A stretch of 64,000 bases of DNA from Pseudomonadota bacterium (GCA_021851875.1 JAJZQI010000004.1:120536-184535); one strand, 5' to 3'; positions 52,564-64,000 are shown, numbered from the stretch's first letter. Numbers and translations: made by a program. The notes: a model not told the origin generated them from the letters alone.

Positions 52564-53659
52564 CGGCCAATTCCCTGATCACTGCTGCCACATCCTGTGT
52601 TGCTGCCGGCTTGCCCTGCTGTCGTGCGAGGGTAGCCATTGCCAGCCATTTGTCCCGCCCTGTCTCACGCAAGAGCCGGGTCAGTCCCGCCGCCGTCAAA
52701 TCGCGCTGCTGAACGATTTTTGCCGCCCCCGCCTGCAGCAGGAAATCCGCATTGACCGTCTGGTGGTCATCCACCGCATGCGGGTAGGGCACCAATATGC
52801 TGGCCACCCCGGCAGCGGCAATTTCCGCCAGCGTCAATGCGCCGGATCGGCAAATCACCACATCGCACCAGGCATACATGTGCGCCATGTCACCGATGAA
52901 ATCCCGCAGATCACCCTGCACCCCGGCAGCCCGGTAATGTTCCTGCAGCGCCGCCAGATGCTTGTGCCCGGCCTGGTGCACCACTTCCGGCCGCTCGCTT
53001 GCCGGCAGCAGGGCCAGCGCTTGCGGCACCGTCTCGTTCAGCGCGGCCGCCCCCAGGCTGCCGCCCACCACCAGCAGGCGCAGCGGCCCCGTGCGCCCGG
53101 CAAAGCGCTTTTCCGGCTCATCAATGGCGCCGATCTCTGCGCGGATGGGGTTGCCCAGCCACTCGGTTTTCACCCTGCTGCAAGGCAGGGGCTTATCCTT
53201 CTTGCCGGTAAATGCCTGCGGGAAGCCGACCAGCACGCGTTCCGCCAGGCAGGCCAGAATACGGTTGGTCAGCCCGGCCAGCGAATTCTGCTCATGCACC
53301 ACCAGCGGCTTGTTCAGCAACACCGCCATCATGCCGCCCGGAAAGGCGGTGTAGCCGCCCATGCCGATGACCACATCGGGCCGGTGGCGCAGCATGGCGG
53401 ACAGGCTCTGGCCGAATGCCCGCAGCAGCATGAACGGCATTTTCAGCATGCGCACCACGCCGTTGCCGCGCAGCCCCGCGACGCTGATCCATTCGATTTC
53501 GTAGCCTTTACCCGGCAGCAGCTTGGCCTCCATGCCCTTTTCCGTACCCAGCCAGACGATTTTCCAGCCGTCCTTTTTCAGCTCATCCGCCACAGCCACC
53601 CCCGGCAGCACATGCCCGCCGGTGCCGCCCGCCATCACCATCAGAGTCCGCGTCGTCAT
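52553..53659 (-). CDS. murG: UDP-N-acetylglucosamine transferase MurG
   Basis: [56 protein letters not shown] 53659. Confidence 0.97.
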   Translation of the reverse strand: MTTRTLMVMAGGTGGHVLPGVAVADELKKDGWKIVWLGTEKGMEAKLLPGKGYEIEWISVAGLRGNGVVRMLKMPFMLLRAFGQSLSAMLRHRPDVVIGMGGYTAFPGGMMAVLLNKPLVVHEQNSLAGLTNRILACLAERVLVGFPQAFTGKKDKPLPCSRVKTEWLGNPIRAEIGAIDEPEKRFAGRTGPLRLLVVGGSLGAAALNETVPQALALLPASERPEVVHQAGHKHLAALQEHYRAAGVQGDLRDFIGDMAHMYAWCDVVICRSGALTLAEIAAAGVASILVPYPHAVDDHQTVNADFLLQAGAAKIVQQRDLTAAGLTRLLRETGRDKWLAMATLARQQGKPAATQDVAAVIRELADAA

Positions 53660-54819
53660 ACCGACAGCCCCTTCATGATCTGCCGGTTTTCCCAGTCGAT
53701 GCGCAGCACGATGCCGGCGGCGATGCAGTTGGCGATAATGCCGGAGCCGCCGAAACTCATCAGCGGCAGCGTCAGTCCCTTGGTCGGCAACAGACCGACA
53801 TTCACCCCCATGTTGATACCGGCCTGCACACCCAGCCAAACGCCGATTCCCATGGCGGTCAGGGCAGCAAACGGCCGCTCCTGGCGGATGGCCTGCCGCC
53901 CCACCATGAAGCACTTGACGACGATATAGGCGAACAGCCCGACCACGGCGGCCACACCGACAAAACCCAGCTCTTCCGCAATCACCGCCAACAAAAAATC
54001 GGTATGCGCTTCCGGCAGGTAGAACAGTTTTTCCACGCTGCCGCCCAGCCCCACCCCGAACCATTCACCCCGCCCAAAGGCAATCAGCGCGTGACTCAGC
54101 TGGTAGCCCTTGCCAAACGGGTCCTCCCACGGGTTCATGAAACCCACCACCCGCTTGAGCCGGTAGGGCGATGTCCAGATCAACAGCAAAAAGCCGATCA
54201 CCAGCATGACGATCAGTCCGGCGAACAGACGCCAGTTCACCCCGCCAAGGAACAGCGTAGCCATCGTTATGGCCGTAATCACGGCAAAGGCGCCGAAGTC
54301 CGGCTCCCGCAGCAACAAACCGCCGACCAGCAGCATCACCATCAGCATAGGCAGAAAACCATGTCGGAAGCTATCCATGTGAGATGCCTTGCGCACTGTG
54401 TAATCGGCCGCGTACAGCACCACGAACAGTTTCATCAGTTCGGATGGCTGGATATTGAAGCCCGGCAGAGCCAGCCAGCGCTGACTGCCGTTTACCTCCT
54501 TGCCGATCCCCGGCACCAGCACCAGCAGCAGCAAGGCCGTTCCCAGCATGAACAGATAGGGGGCCGCATTCTGCAACTCCGCGCTGCGTACCTGGAAAGC
54601 CACAAAACCCGTCAACAGGCCGATTGCCACAAACACCAGCTGACGCACCAGAAAATAGGCCTGGTTATGGCCGGTCAGTTTGGATGCCTCGGCAATGGCG
54701 ATCGAAGCCGAGTACACCATCACCACGCCCAGGCCGATCGTCAGCAGGAAACCCCAGATCAGACCGTAGTCATAATCTGGCATCACACGTCCGCGACCGG
54801 CGCCGTAATACATCAGCAC
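53656..54819 (-). CDS. ftsW: Lipid II polymerase / division protein FtsW
   Basis: SEDS family polytopic protein; [50 protein letters not shown]. True start may be internal (e.g. MPDYDYG). Confidence 0.97.
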   Translation of the reverse strand: MLMYYGAGRGRVMPDYDYGLIWGFLLTIGLGVVMVYSASIAIAEASKLTGHNQAYFLVRQLVFVAIGLLTGFVAFQVRSAELQNAAPYLFMLGTALLLLVLVPGIGKEVNGSQRWLALPGFNIQPSELMKLFVVLYAADYTVRKASHMDSFRHGFLPMLMVMLLVGGLLLREPDFGAFAVITAITMATLFLGGVNWRLFAGLIVMLVIGFLLLIWTSPYRLKRVVGFMNPWEDPFGKGYQLSHALIAFGRGEWFGVGLGGSVEKLFYLPEAHTDFLLAVIAEELGFVGVAAVVGLFAYIVVKCFMVGRQAIRQERPFAALTAMGIGVWLGVQAGINMGVNVGLLPTKGLTLPLMSFGGSGIIANCIAAGIVLRIDWENRQIMKGLSV

Positions 54820-56201
54820 CCCTCCTGTTGCAGGTGTTTGACGCTTTCCACAAACACCTGGGCGCGGTGTTCATAATTGCGGAACATGTCGAAGCTGGCG
54901 CAGGCCGGCGACAGCACTACCGCATCGCCCGAGTGCGCCACGGCACAGGCGCGGCGCACGGCCAGCTGCAGCGATTCGACCTGTTCATACGGCACGCCGC
55001 TGCGCTTGATCGCCGCGGCGATCTGCGGCCCGTCCCGGCCGATCAGCAACACATGACGGCAACTCATGGCCACCGCCGGCCCCAGCGGAGCGAAGTCTTG
55101 GCCTTTGCCGTCGCCGCCGGCGATCAGCACCACTTTGCCACGCATACCGGCCATGCCCTTCAATGCGGCTTCGGTGGCACCGACATTGGTTCCCTTGGAA
55201 TCGTCGTAATACCGCACCGCAGCGATTTCCGCGACAAACTCCACCCGGTGCGGCAATCCCTTGAATTGCTGCAGCGCACGTACCATCACTGCGTGCGTAA
55301 CGCCCGCCGCCTCTGTCAGCGCCATGGCTGCCAGCGCATTGGCGGCGTTGTGCAAACCCGCCACCGGCAAGGTCTGCACGGGCATGATCTTCTCTTCCCC
55401 GCGCACCAGCCAGGGATCCCCGGCCCCATCCGCTTCCATGCCCCAGTCTTGCGTGCCGCGCTGCGGCTGGCCCAAACCGAACCAGACCGAATTCTCGGCA
55501 CACATCGCTGCGCAATATTCGTCTTCGCGCCGCAGCACGCGCACCCCCGCACCGATGAAGATGCGCTCCTTGGCCGCGGCGTAGGCCGCCATATCCGGGT
55601 AGCGGTCGAGGTGGTCCTCACTTACGTTGAGGATCACGGCGGCGTGCGGATTCAGGCTCGCTGTCGTTTCCAGCTGGAAACTCGACAGTTCCAGCACATA
55701 CCAGTCAGCCAGTTCGCAATCCGGCGTCGGCAGCGTGTCCAGCACCGGCAGGCCGATGTTGCCGGCCACCACCGTGTTGTATCCCGCCAAGCGGCAAATA
55801 TCGCCCGCCATGGTCGTGACGGTGCTTTTACCGTTCGAGCCGGTAATTGCCAGCACCGGCAGCTGTTGCGTCCGCAGCCGCTCATGCAGTTCGCGGGCAA
55901 ACAGTTCGACGTCCCCCACCACTTCCAGGCCGCGCCGCATTGCCTCTTGCAACAACGGCTCGGCCAATGCGACACCCGGGCTCGCCACCACCAGATCGAC
56001 TTCTTCCAGCAGCGCATTCATCAGCGGGCCGCAATGCATCTGCGCCTGCGGGTCGATCTCTGTAATGGCGTCTTTGCCCGGCGGCTCCGCCCGGCTGTCG
56101 GCCGCACGCAGGCGCGCTCCACGCGCAGCCAGCCAGCGGGCGGCGGATACCCCGCTCACGCCCATGCCGACCAGCAATATTGTGCGACCCGAAAAATCCA
56201 T
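54813..56201 (-). CDS. murD: UDP-N-acetylmuramoyl-L-alanine--D-glutamate ligase
   Basis: [39 protein letters not shown]. Confidence 0.97.
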   Translation of the reverse strand: MDFSGRTILLVGMGVSGVSAARWLAARGARLRAADSRAEPPGKDAITEIDPQAQMHCGPLMNALLEEVDLVVASPGVALAEPLLQEAMRRGLEVVGDVELFARELHERLRTQQLPVLAITGSNGKSTVTTMAGDICRLAGYNTVVAGNIGLPVLDTLPTPDCELADWYVLELSSFQLETTASLNPHAAVILNVSEDHLDRYPDMAAYAAAKERIFIGAGVRVLRREDEYCAAMCAENSVWFGLGQPQRGTQDWGMEADGAGDPWLVRGEEKIMPVQTLPVAGLHNAANALAAMALTEAAGVTHAVMVRALQQFKGLPHRVEFVAEIAAVRYYDDSKGTNVGATEAALKGMAGMRGKVVLIAGGDGKGQDFAPLGPAVAMSCRHVLLIGRDGPQIAAAIKRSGVPYEQVESLQLAVRRACAVAHSGDAVVLSPACASFDMFRNYEHRAQVFVESVKHLQQEGC

Positions 56202-56217
56202 TGCTTCTTCCGTTTTC

Positions 56218-57303
56218 CTAACGCAGTTTCAAAGTGGACAAACCCACCAGCACCAGCATCATGCTGATGATCCAGAAACGCACCACCACCTGCGTTTCCT
56301 TCCAGCCCTTCAATTCATAGTGGTGGTGCAGCGGCGCCATGCGGAATATCCGTTTGCCGGTCAGCTTGAAGGAACCGACCTGCAGCATCACCGACAAGGT
56401 TTCCATCACAAACACGCCGCCCATGATGAACAGCACGATTTCCTGCCGCACAATCACGGCAACCACTCCCAGCGCGCCGCCCAACGCCAATGCGCCGACA
56501 TCGCCCATGAACACTTCGGCGGGATAGGCGTTGAACCACAGGAAGCCCAGACCGGCACCGGCCAACGCGGCGCAGAACACCACCAGCTCACCCGCGCCCG
56601 GAATGTAAGGCAGGCCGAGATATTTGGAAAACACCGCATTACCCGCCACATAGGCAAATACACCCAGGGCGCTGCCCACCAGCACGGTCGGCATGATGGC
56701 CAGACCGTCCAGCCCGTCGGTCAGGTTCACGGCATTGCTGGTCCCGACGATGACGAAATAGCCCAGGATCATGAAGCCGACGGCCCCCAGCGGAATGGCC
56801 ACGGTTTTGAAGAACGGCACGATCAGTTCGGTCTGGCTCGGCAGGGTGGCGCTAAAGGCGAGATAGCCGACCACGCCGATGCCGATGACGGATTGCCAGA
56901 AGTACTTGGCCTTGGCCGACAAGCCCTTGGGGTTGCGATGCACCACCTTGCGGTAATCGTCCACCCAGCCGATCGCGCCATAACCGACCAGAGTCGTCAG
57001 CACCACCCAGATATAGGGGTTGTTCAGATCGGCCCACAGCAGGGTGGTAAAGGCGATCGACACAATGATCAATGCGCCGCCCATGGTCGGAGTACCGGCT
57101 TTGCTCAGGTGGGTTTGCGGACCGTCGTCCCGTACGGCCTGACCGATTTTCATGGCCGTCAGGCGGCGGATCATCCACGGACCGACGGAAAACGAGATCA
57201 TCAGCGACGTGAGCGTCGCCAGCACAGCGCGCAGTGTGATGTAATTGAATACATTGAATGCACGAACATCATGCCCCAGCCATTGAAACAGCATCAGCAG
57301 CAT
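56218..57303 (-). CDS. mraY: Phospho-N-acetylmuramoyl-pentapeptide-transferase
   Basis: [55 protein letters not shown]. Confidence 0.98.
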   Translation of the reverse strand: MLLMLFQWLGHDVRAFNVFNYITLRAVLATLTSLMISFSVGPWMIRRLTAMKIGQAVRDDGPQTHLSKAGTPTMGGALIIVSIAFTTLLWADLNNPYIWVVLTTLVGYGAIGWVDDYRKVVHRNPKGLSAKAKYFWQSVIGIGVVGYLAFSATLPSQTELIVPFFKTVAIPLGAVGFMILGYFVIVGTSNAVNLTDGLDGLAIMPTVLVGSALGVFAYVAGNAVFSKYLGLPYIPGAGELVVFCAALAGAGLGFLWFNAYPAEVFMGDVGALALGGALGVVAVIVRQEIVLFIMGGVFVMETLSVMLQVGSFKLTGKRIFRMAPLHHHYELKGWKETQVVVRFWIISMMLVLVGLSTLKLR

Positions 57304-58661
57304 GTGCTTTCCCCTTTAACTGTCAATCGTTCCACAACCCGCTCCATGCGCATGAAGCGCGAACCTTTTACCAATACCGTCAATTCCGCGTCGGCCCGCT
57401 CCAACAAGGCGCTGACCAGCGCTTCCAGATCGCCGAAATGCACGCCGCCCGCGCCGAAGGCGTCAACAGCGGCGCGCGTCATCTCGCCCAGCGTCCAGAA
57501 CGTTTCAAGCCCTTTTTCCCGGGCATAACGGCCGATTCCGGCATGCATGCTTTCCGCCTGCTCGCCCAGTTCACCCATATCGCCCAGCACCATGATCCGG
57601 CGCCCCGGCTGCACCGCCAACACGTCAATGGCCGCCCGTACCGAGCCCGGATTGGCGTTGTAACTGTCGTCGATCACCGTCATGCCGCAGCAACCGGCCT
57701 TGCGCTGCAAGCGTCCCTTGGCGCCATGACAAGCCTCCAGACCGGCAACGATCTGCGGCAAAGCGATACCCAGCGCCAACGCGCCCGCCGTAGCGGCCAG
57801 CGCATTGCGCACATTGTGCAGCCCTGGCAACGCCAGCTTGACATTGGCCGCGCCGGCCGGCGTCTGCAATGACAGTGCGCTGCCGTCGGCCTGCAGGCTA
57901 TAGCTGCAATTGACCGCGCCGCTTTGCAGACCGAAGTCGATCACCCGACGCGTTCCTGCCAATTCTCGCCACATGCCGGCATGCGGATCTTCCGCATTGA
58001 TGACCGCCACGCCCGTCTGACTCAGGCCGGAAAATATTTCGCCCTTGGCCCGCGCGACCGCCTCGACCGTTCCCAGGCCCTGCAGATGCGCGCTTTGCGC
58101 ATTGTTCACCAGCGCCACCGACGGTCTCGCCAGCCGGGTCAGGTAGTCAATTTCACCCGGATGGTTCATGCCCATCTCGATCACGGCAAACCGGTGGTCC
58201 CGGTTCAAACGGAACAGCATCTGCGGCACACCGATATCGTTGTTCAGATTGCCTTCCGTTGCCAACACCGCCGTTTCACTGCTCGCGGCACGGCAAATCG
58301 ACGCCAGCATCTCCTTTACCGTGGTCTTGCCGTTGCTGCCCGTCACCGCAATCAGGGGCAGATCGAACTGACTGCGCCATGCCGCCGCCAGCTCTCCCAA
58401 CCCCCGCCGCGTATCTGCCACGGCCACCAGCGGCGCGGATATGTTTTCCGCTTTTGCCGCATTGACCATGACAGCCACCGCCCCCCCTGAGAGCGCCTGC
58501 CCAACAAACTGATGTCCGTCGAAGTTCTCGCCATCGAGTGCCACAAACAGATTGCCCGCCTTGACCGTCCGGCTGTCCGTACTCACTCCCGCGGCCGTGG
58601 GATTACCTCCGCGCGCCGTGCCGGATGTTGCTGCCGCAATCTGTTCCAGTGTCATTTCCAT
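57294..58661 (-). CDS. murF: UDP-N-acetylmuramoyl-tripeptide--D-alanyl-D-alanine ligase
   Basis: [64 protein letters not shown]. Confidence 0.98.
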   Translation of the reverse strand: MEMTLEQIAAATSGTARGGNPTAAGVSTDSRTVKAGNLFVALDGENFDGHQFVGQALSGGAVAVMVNAAKAENISAPLVAVADTRRGLGELAAAWRSQFDLPLIAVTGSNGKTTVKEMLASICRAASSETAVLATEGNLNNDIGVPQMLFRLNRDHRFAVIEMGMNHPGEIDYLTRLARPSVALVNNAQSAHLQGLGTVEAVARAKGEIFSGLSQTGVAVINAEDPHAGMWRELAGTRRVIDFGLQSGAVNCSYSLQADGSALSLQTPAGAANVKLALPGLHNVRNALAATAGALALGIALPQIVAGLEACHGAKGRLQRKAGCCGMTVIDDSYNANPGSVRAAIDVLAVQPGRRIMVLGDMGELGEQAESMHAGIGRYAREKGLETFWTLGEMTRAAVDAFGAGGVHFGDLEALVSALLERADAELTVLVKGSRFMRMERVVERLTVKGESTCC

Positions 58662-58666
58662 CTTGC

Positions 58667-60124
58667 TTATACCCAGTCCTGCAATGCCCGGTTGGCCGCA
58701 TCCACATCGGAAAATGGCAGCCGTATTCCGTTTATTTCCTGATAATCCTCGTGCCCCTTGCCGGCGATCAACACGATATCGTCAACGCCTGCCTGCCGGA
58801 TCGCCTGCCGGATCGCCAGCGCCCTGTCAGCCTGCACTTCATATTCGCCGCTCATGCCGGCCTCGATGTCCGCCAGAATCGCCAGCGGATCTTCCCGCCG
58901 CGGGTTGTCGCTGGTCAACACGACCACATCCGCCATCTCGCCGACTACCTTACCCATCACCGGGCGCTTGCCCTTGTCCCGATCGCCGCCGCAACCGAAC
59001 ACACAATGCAGCCTGCCTGACCGGCCCTGCAGCAGCTCCCGCAGGGTATGCAGCACCTTCTCCAGGGCATCCGGCGTGTGGGCGTAGTCCACCACCACCG
59101 TCGGCTTGCCGTTGCCGCCCAGCCGTTGCATCCGGCCAGCCGGCGGAGCGACCCGCTGCAAGCCGGCCACCGCCTGATCCAGCTTCACCCCGCTGACCAG
59201 CAGCGCGCCCAGGCTGGCCAGCAGGTTCGACACATTGAAGCGCCCCAGCAAGGGACTGATCATTTCCGCCCGGCCCCACGGTGTTGCCACGTCGAATCGC
59301 ACGCCTTCCGCTGTGGCCCGCAAATTCGCGGCCCTTAACTCGCCCAGTTCGAAGCCGTAGCCCAGCACCTCGACCGCTTTGCCCTGCAGCCGTGCCCGCA
59401 TTTGCAGGCCGAACGGATCATCCAGATTCAGTACGGCGTAACGCAGCCCCTGCCAGTCGAACAGGCGGGTCTTGGCGGCGGCGTAGCTGGCCATGTCGCC
59501 GTGGTAATCCAGATGGTCGCGCGACAGATTGGTCAAAACCGCCACGTCAAACGCCACCCCGTTTACCCGCCCCTGCTCCAGGCCGTGCGACGACACCTCC
59601 ATGGCAATCGCCTGCGCTCCTTCCTGCCGCAGCCCGGCCAGCATTTTCTGCAGCGCCACCGCCAGCGGCGTGGTATGCGTTGCCGGCATCATCTGGCCGG
59701 GAAAGCCGTTCCCCAACGTGCCCACCACGGCGGTCTGCTTGCCGGTTTGCGACAACACCTCGGCAATCCAGTGAGCGCACGAGGTCTTGCCGTTGGTGCC
59801 GGTCACCCCCACCACCCACATATGGCGAGTCGGCTCCCCCAAGCTGCGGCTGCTCAATTCGCCGACCCACTGTTTCAGCCCGGTTACCGGCAGATTGGGC
59901 ACACACCAGTCGGAGCGCCAGGCAAAATCGGCCGCTTCCCACAGCACCCCGGCCGCGCCGGCCTGTATCGCCGCCGCGATATAACGCCGTCCGTCGCCGG
60001 CCACACCGGGGTAGGCCAGGAAATACTCTCCGGCACTCAGCAGGCGCGAATCATCCGTCAGAGCGGCCTGCGTCCCTTGCTGTTGCAGCCACTGCCAAGC
60101 AGCATCCAGTCCGGCCGCCATCAC
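58667..60124 (-). CDS. murE: UDP-N-acetylmuramoyl-L-alanyl-D-glutamate--2,6-diaminopimelate ligase
   Basis: VTGTNGKTSCAHWIAEVLSQ; VLTSDNPRREDPLAI (DNPR motif). Confidence 0.98.
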   Translation of the reverse strand: MMAAGLDAAWQWLQQQGTQAALTDDSRLLSAGEYFLAYPGVAGDGRRYIAAAIQAGAAGVLWEAADFAWRSDWCVPNLPVTGLKQWVGELSSRSLGEPTRHMWVVGVTGTNGKTSCAHWIAEVLSQTGKQTAVVGTLGNGFPGQMMPATHTTPLAVALQKMLAGLRQEGAQAIAMEVSSHGLEQGRVNGVAFDVAVLTNLSRDHLDYHGDMASYAAAKTRLFDWQGLRYAVLNLDDPFGLQMRARLQGKAVEVLGYGFELGELRAANLRATAEGVRFDVATPWGRAEMISPLLGRFNVSNLLASLGALLVSGVKLDQAVAGLQRVAPPAGRMQRLGGNGKPTVVVDYAHTPDALEKVLHTLRELLQGRSGRLHCVFGCGGDRDKGKRPVMGKVVGEMADVVVLTSDNPRREDPLAILADIEAGMSGEYEVQADRALAIRQAIRQAGVDDIVLIAGKGHEDYQEINGIRLPFSDVDAANRALQDWV

Positions 60125-61848
60125 AGCGACTCCGGCACTTCTTCTGCGCCGTCTGCCGGCAACATTACATTATTCACCGGCGCATCCGGCGGGACCCCCA
60201 GCATGCGCAGGGCCGAGCCCATCACGCGGGAAAATACCGGCGCGGCGACCTGACCGCCGTAATATTGGCCGGCAGAGGGCTCATCCACCATCACCGCCAC
60301 AATCAGGCGCGGATTCGAGGCTGGCGCAAAACCGATGAACGAGGCAATGTATTTATCTTTCGAGTAGCCGCCGTTCGGATCCACTTTGTGCGCCGTACCC
60401 GTCTTGCCGGCCACACGATAGCTGGGCACCTGAGCCCGCAAAGCGGTACCGCCCGGCAGCACCACCTTTTCCAGCATGCTCTTCACCTCATTCGCCACTT
60501 CCGCCGAAAACACCTGCTTGCCCGGCACGGAAGCCCTGTTCTTTACCAAGGTGACCGGCTTGATTTCGCCGTTGTTGGTAAACGCCATGTAAGCCCGCGC
60601 CATTTGCAGCAGACTGACCGAAAGACCGTGCCCGAATGCCATAGTGGCTTGCTCAATCGGGCGCCATGTTTTGTATGGCCTCAGCTTGCCCGTTGCTTCG
60701 CCGGGGAAATTCAGTCCCGGCGTTGAGCCGAAACCGGCCGCACGCAAGTAATTCCAGTACACCTCGGGTTTGACTTGCAGGATGATTTTGGACACGCCGA
60801 CGTTGCTCGACTTCTGAATCACCTGTGTTACCGTCAGGGCGCCCTCTTTTTCCGCATCATGGATCGTCGCGGGACCGATCTGCAGCGTGCCCGGCGCGGT
60901 CTGGATCACCGTATCCGGCGTCACCAGACCGATTTCCAACGCCGTCCCCACGGCAAACGGCTTCATTGTCGAACCCGGTTCGTACAAGTCGGTAATTGCA
61001 CGGTTGCGCGTTTTCGAGCCGGTCAGGTCGATTCGATTGTTCGGGTTGTAGGAAGGCTGGTTGGCCATCGCCAGCACTTCACCCGTTTTCGCATCCAGCA
61101 CCACAATGCTGCCCGCCTTGGCACGGTTCTGTTCCACCGCTGTTTTCAGTTCGCGGTAGGCCAGATACTGGATCTTGCGATCGATCGACAGCTCCAGATC
61201 GCGCCCCAGGTGCGGCGCCCTGATACTCTCGACGTCCTCGATGATGTCGCCGTGATTATCCTTGATCACCCGCTTGCTGCCGGGCGTACCCACCAGCCAA
61301 TCCTGGTAGGCCAGTTCAACGCCTTCCTGGCCGATGTCATCCGCCCCGGTAAAGCCCAGCACGTGCGCCAGCACTTCCCCAGCGGGGTAGTACCGACGGT
61401 ATTCGCGCTGCAAAAACACCCCGGGTATTTTCAAGCTCATCACTCCTGCCGCCACTTCCGGCGGCAATTGTCGCTTCAGGTAAACAAAGCCCTGACGCTT
61501 TGCCAGCTTCTGGCGCAGCTCCTTCTCATCCATCCCCAGCGCTTGGGCCAGCCTTGAGCGCATGGCCGGCGCCACTTCCACCTCGTCGGCGATCGCGCAG
61601 ACCGACTCGACCGGCGTGCTGATCGCCAACGGCTCGCCCCAGCGATCAGTGATCATGCCGCGTGTGGCGCTGATCTCGATCACCCGGCTGTAGCGCGCAT
61701 CACCCTTCTGCCGCAGGAATTCATTGTTCCAGCCCTGCAGGTACGCCGCCCGCCCCAACAAGGCCAACAGCCAGATCAGCAATAAGGCCAAAATCAAACG
61801 GGCGCGCCAGGACTGCACCCGCAGCGGCATACTGCCCACCTGTTTCAT
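60121..61848 (-). CDS. ftsI: Division-specific transpeptidase FtsI (PBP3)
   Basis: DLYEPGSTMKPFAVGTALE (SxxK), QKSSNVG, GKTGTAHKVD (KTG). Confidence 0.98.
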   Translation of the reverse strand: MKQVGSMPLRVQSWRARLILALLLIWLLALLGRAAYLQGWNNEFLRQKGDARYSRVIEISATRGMITDRWGEPLAISTPVESVCAIADEVEVAPAMRSRLAQALGMDEKELRQKLAKRQGFVYLKRQLPPEVAAGVMSLKIPGVFLQREYRRYYPAGEVLAHVLGFTGADDIGQEGVELAYQDWLVGTPGSKRVIKDNHGDIIEDVESIRAPHLGRDLELSIDRKIQYLAYRELKTAVEQNRAKAGSIVVLDAKTGEVLAMANQPSYNPNNRIDLTGSKTRNRAITDLYEPGSTMKPFAVGTALEIGLVTPDTVIQTAPGTLQIGPATIHDAEKEGALTVTQVIQKSSNVGVSKIILQVKPEVYWNYLRAAGFGSTPGLNFPGEATGKLRPYKTWRPIEQATMAFGHGLSVSLLQMARAYMAFTNNGEIKPVTLVKNRASVPGKQVFSAEVANEVKSMLEKVVLPGGTALRAQVPSYRVAGKTGTAHKVDPNGGYSKDKYIASFIGFAPASNPRLIVAVMVDEPSAGQYYGGQVAAPVFSRVMGSALRMLGVPPDAPVNNVMLPADGAEEVPESL

Positions 61849-62147
61849 CGACCGACACCCGTCGCCGATGCGGCCCGCACCCGCTCGTCCGGCGCCACCA
61901 TCTGGATTCGATCCGGCGTGGGCACCTGCATGTGCAGATATTTCACCGCAATCTGCTCAATCCGCGAGTGCATCGCCCAGGTACTCTGCTCCAACTGCAG
62001 GCGCCCCCATTCCTCATCCAGCCGCTTGGCGCGCATTTGCTCATCCTGCAGCTGGCCGAACTTCTGTCGGGCCTCATGCTGGGCGCTCACCCCCCCCAGC
62101 GCGCAGCCCAACAGAATGGCGAACAGCGCCAGATTAAGCCGGAACAC
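61845..62147 (-). CDS. ftsL: Cell division protein FtsL
   Basis: GTG start at 62147: [57 protein letters not shown]; between rsmH and ftsI. Confidence 0.93.
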   Translation of the reverse strand: MFRLNLALFAILLGCALGGVSAQHEARQKFGQLQDEQMRAKRLDEEWGRLQLEQSTWAMHSRIEQIAVKYLHMQVPTPDRIQMVAPDERVRAASATGVGR

Positions 62148-63093
62148 GCTTATCCCCCGGCATCGCCCCCGCGGTCCGCTCTGCCACGCGCAATACGGCA
62201 CTGCGGGCGCGCGGATTTTCCGTCAACTCCTGCTCGCTCGCCCTGACCGCCTTGCCTATCAGGCGCAGCGGCGGGACCCGCAAATCGCTTGCCCGCACCG
62301 GCACACCTCGCGGCAACACGTCAGCCGCACTCATCTCACGCATAAACCCTTTTACAATCCGGTCTTCCAGCGAATGAAAGCTGATCACCGCGAGCCGGCC
62401 GCCCGGCCGCAACAACCTTGCGCACTGCGGTAAAACTAGCGACAGCTCTTCAAGCTCCTGATTGATGAAAATCCGTAAAGCCTGAAATGTGCGCGTCGCC
62501 GGGTCTTGGTTTGGCTCACGCGTCCGCACGGCTTTTGCCACGATCTCGGCAAGTTGTCGTGTGGTAGCAATAACGCTCCCCGCTCGAGCCGCAACAATCG
62601 CTCTTGCAACCTGTTTAGCAAACCGTTCTTCGCCATAATTTTTGATCACCTCCCCGATTTCGCCCTCATCTGCGCGCATCAGCCATTCAGAAGCCGTCTC
62701 TCCCCGACTTGTGTCCATGCGCATATCCAGCGGTCCATCAAACCTGAAACTGAACCCCCGTTCCGCCATATCGAGCTGCGGCGAGGAAACACCGATATCC
62801 AGCAAAATCCCGTCCACCGACCCCAAACCGCGCTCAGCCAGCACGCTCGCCATATCGGCAAAACGGCTGTGCGCAATCTCGAAGCGCGGATCATTTATTG
62901 TTTGCGCTTCCGCTATGGCAGTCGGATCGCGATCCAGTGCCAGCAAACGGCCCTTTGAGCCAAGCCGCGCCAGAATCGCCCGGCTATGTCCGCCCCGGCC
63001 GAACGTGCCATCCACGTATATTCCATCCGGGCGAACCGACAGCGCATCCACCGCCTCGGCCAGCAACACCGGGCGATGCGCTGCCTCACTCAT
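62134..63093 (-). CDS. rsmH: 16S rRNA (cytosine(1402)-N(4))-methyltransferase
   Basis: [52 protein letters not shown]. Confidence 0.98.
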   Translation of the reverse strand: MSEAAHRPVLLAEAVDALSVRPDGIYVDGTFGRGGHSRAILARLGSKGRLLALDRDPTAIAEAQTINDPRFEIAHSRFADMASVLAERGLGSVDGILLDIGVSSPQLDMAERGFSFRFDGPLDMRMDTSRGETASEWLMRADEGEIGEVIKNYGEERFAKQVARAIVAARAGSVIATTRQLAEIVAKAVRTREPNQDPATRTFQALRIFINQELEELSLVLPQCARLLRPGGRLAVISFHSLEDRIVKGFMREMSAADVLPRGVPVRASDLRVPPLRLIGKAVRASEQELTENPRARSAVLRVAERTAGAMPGDKRVPA

Positions 63094-63536
63094 AACGAGA
63101 AGCCTTCCAGCTCCGGCGGCATGCCGCCGTCACGGAACGCCAAGGCGGCGTTCATCTGCTCATCCCACCGCGCGGCATCCCACAGCTCGAATTTATTTCC
63201 CTGCCCCACCAGCACCACGTCTTTTTCCAGACCGGCAAAGTCGCGCAAGGACGGCGCAACCAGAATCCGGCCGGCGCTATCGAGTTCGACATCGGCGGCG
63301 TTACCCACCAGCAGGCGTTGCAGGCTTCTTGATTGAGGATTGAAACTGGACAGCGCCACGAGCTTTTTCTCGATCGGCTCCCACTCGGGCAGAGGATAAA
63401 CGAGCAGACACTGACTCGGGTCGGCCGTCACGATCAGCCGACCCTCGCATTGCATGGCAAGCTGATCGCGATACTTGGCCGGAATGCCAAGACGCCCTTT
63501 GCCATCCAATGTCAGTTTTGCCACGCCGCGAAACAT
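63090..63536 (-). CDS. mraZ: Transcriptional regulator MraZ
   Basis: [26 protein letters not shown]; two MraZ/SpoVT-AbrB-like repeats; ATG 63536. Confidence 0.97.
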   Translation of the reverse strand: MFRGVAKLTLDGKGRLGIPAKYRDQLAMQCEGRLIVTADPSQCLLVYPLPEWEPIEKKLVALSSFNPQSRSLQRLLVGNAADVELDSAGRILVAPSLRDFAGLEKDVVLVGQGNKFELWDAARWDEQMNAALAFRDGGMPPELEGFSL

Positions 63537-63588
63537 GATTTCGCTTGCCCCTTTGGTGATGTTGCCGGGAATCCGAAGAAAGCGTCTA

Positions 63589-63624
63589 CCCACTTTCCCC
63601 CACTTCTTCCCACTAATCCCCACT
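63589..63624 (-). promoter_or_regulatory. Predicted MraZ operator: four AGTGGG boxes with exact 10-bp spacing
   Basis: + strand CCCACT at 63589, 63599, 63609 and 63619, i.e. minus strand AGTGGGGATT AGTGGGAAGA AGTGGGGGAA AGTGGG. Confidence 0.88.
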
Positions 63625-63650
63625 ATAGATAAAAAAATCTACCCGGTCAA
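63622..63650 (-). promoter_or_regulatory. Predicted sigma70 promoter of mraZ/dcw cluster
   Basis: Minus strand TTGACC (63650-63645), 17-bp spacer, TATAGT (63627-63622). Confidence 0.75.
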
Positions 63651-63781
63651 GGAAGATTCAGGAATTTTCCGTTTCGAGACAAGGACTTATGCGACTTTTC
63701 TAATAAAGTGGATACTCCTTAAAAATTAAGCACATAGGAAAAATACTGAAAGTTGGACATGAAGATTCGATCGGAAACTGC

Positions 63782-64000
63782 GGTGAGTGGTGAGTGGTGA
63801 GTGGTGAGTGGTGAGTGGTGAGTGGTGAGTGGTGAGTGGTGAGTGGTGAGTGGTGAGTGGTGAGTGGTGAGTGGTGAGCGGTGAGCGGTGAGCGGTGAGC
63901 GGTGAGCGGTGAGCGGTGAGCGGTGAGCGGTGAGCGGTGAGCGGTGAGCGGTGAGCGGTGAGCGGTGAGCGGTGAGCGGTGAGCGGTGAGCGGTGAGCGG
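63782..64000. repeat. Heptanucleotide tandem array: 13 x GGTGAGT then 18+ x GGTGAGC, continuing past the window end
   Basis: Counted directly: GGTGAGT units 63782-63872 (91 bp); GGTGAGC units 63873-63998, then GG at the edge. Confidence 0.97.

Noticed and set aside
47011-63536. dcw cluster as an unusual arrangement
   Set aside because: Order mraZ-rsmH-ftsL-ftsI-murE-murF-mraY-murD-ftsW-murG-murC-ddlB-ftsQ-ftsA-ftsZ-(lpxC) is standard for proteobacteria.
63782-64000. CRISPR array
   Set aside because: 7-bp head-to-tail units with no spacers; simple tandem repeat.

Overview
This 64 kb window is GC-rich and looks like a betaproteobacterial chromosome (inferred from gene content and order; not tested by search). 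Most of it is ordinary core genome. Main blocks, left to right: (i) the 5' end of a membrane/heme-copper-oxidase-like gene divergent from a cysteine-free Dnr-type Crp/Fnr regulator; (ii) a Lon-family protease, acuI-like reductase, plsC, gmhB, glyS/glyQ, a CxxCH DUF3365-like protein, lnt, corC, ybeY, ybeZ/phoH, miaB and an elongator tRNA-Met; (iii) a His-rich CDF metal transporter; (iv) a complete pelABCDEFG exopolysaccharide operon (minus strand) immediately downstream of ffh; (v) ypjD, corB, pilB-pilC-pilD, coaE, zapD, yacG; (vi) a Nudix/ThiE-like fusion, argJ, secA, an M23 peptidase, a dciA-like gene, lpxC; and (vii) a full dcw cluster from ftsZ back to mraZ. I did not find a convincing unknown multigene system, and there is no CRISPR, prophage, transposase or defence locus. 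The observations most worth checking are: a Dnr/Fnr box with a class II promoter layout at the left edge; four 10-bp-phased AGTGGG boxes overlapping a sigma70-like promoter upstream of mraZ; a heptanucleotide tandem array with an abrupt T-to-C unit switch at the right edge; a block of about 124 codons inside pilC with markedly lower GC3; and a possibly frameshifted small secreted-protein gene.
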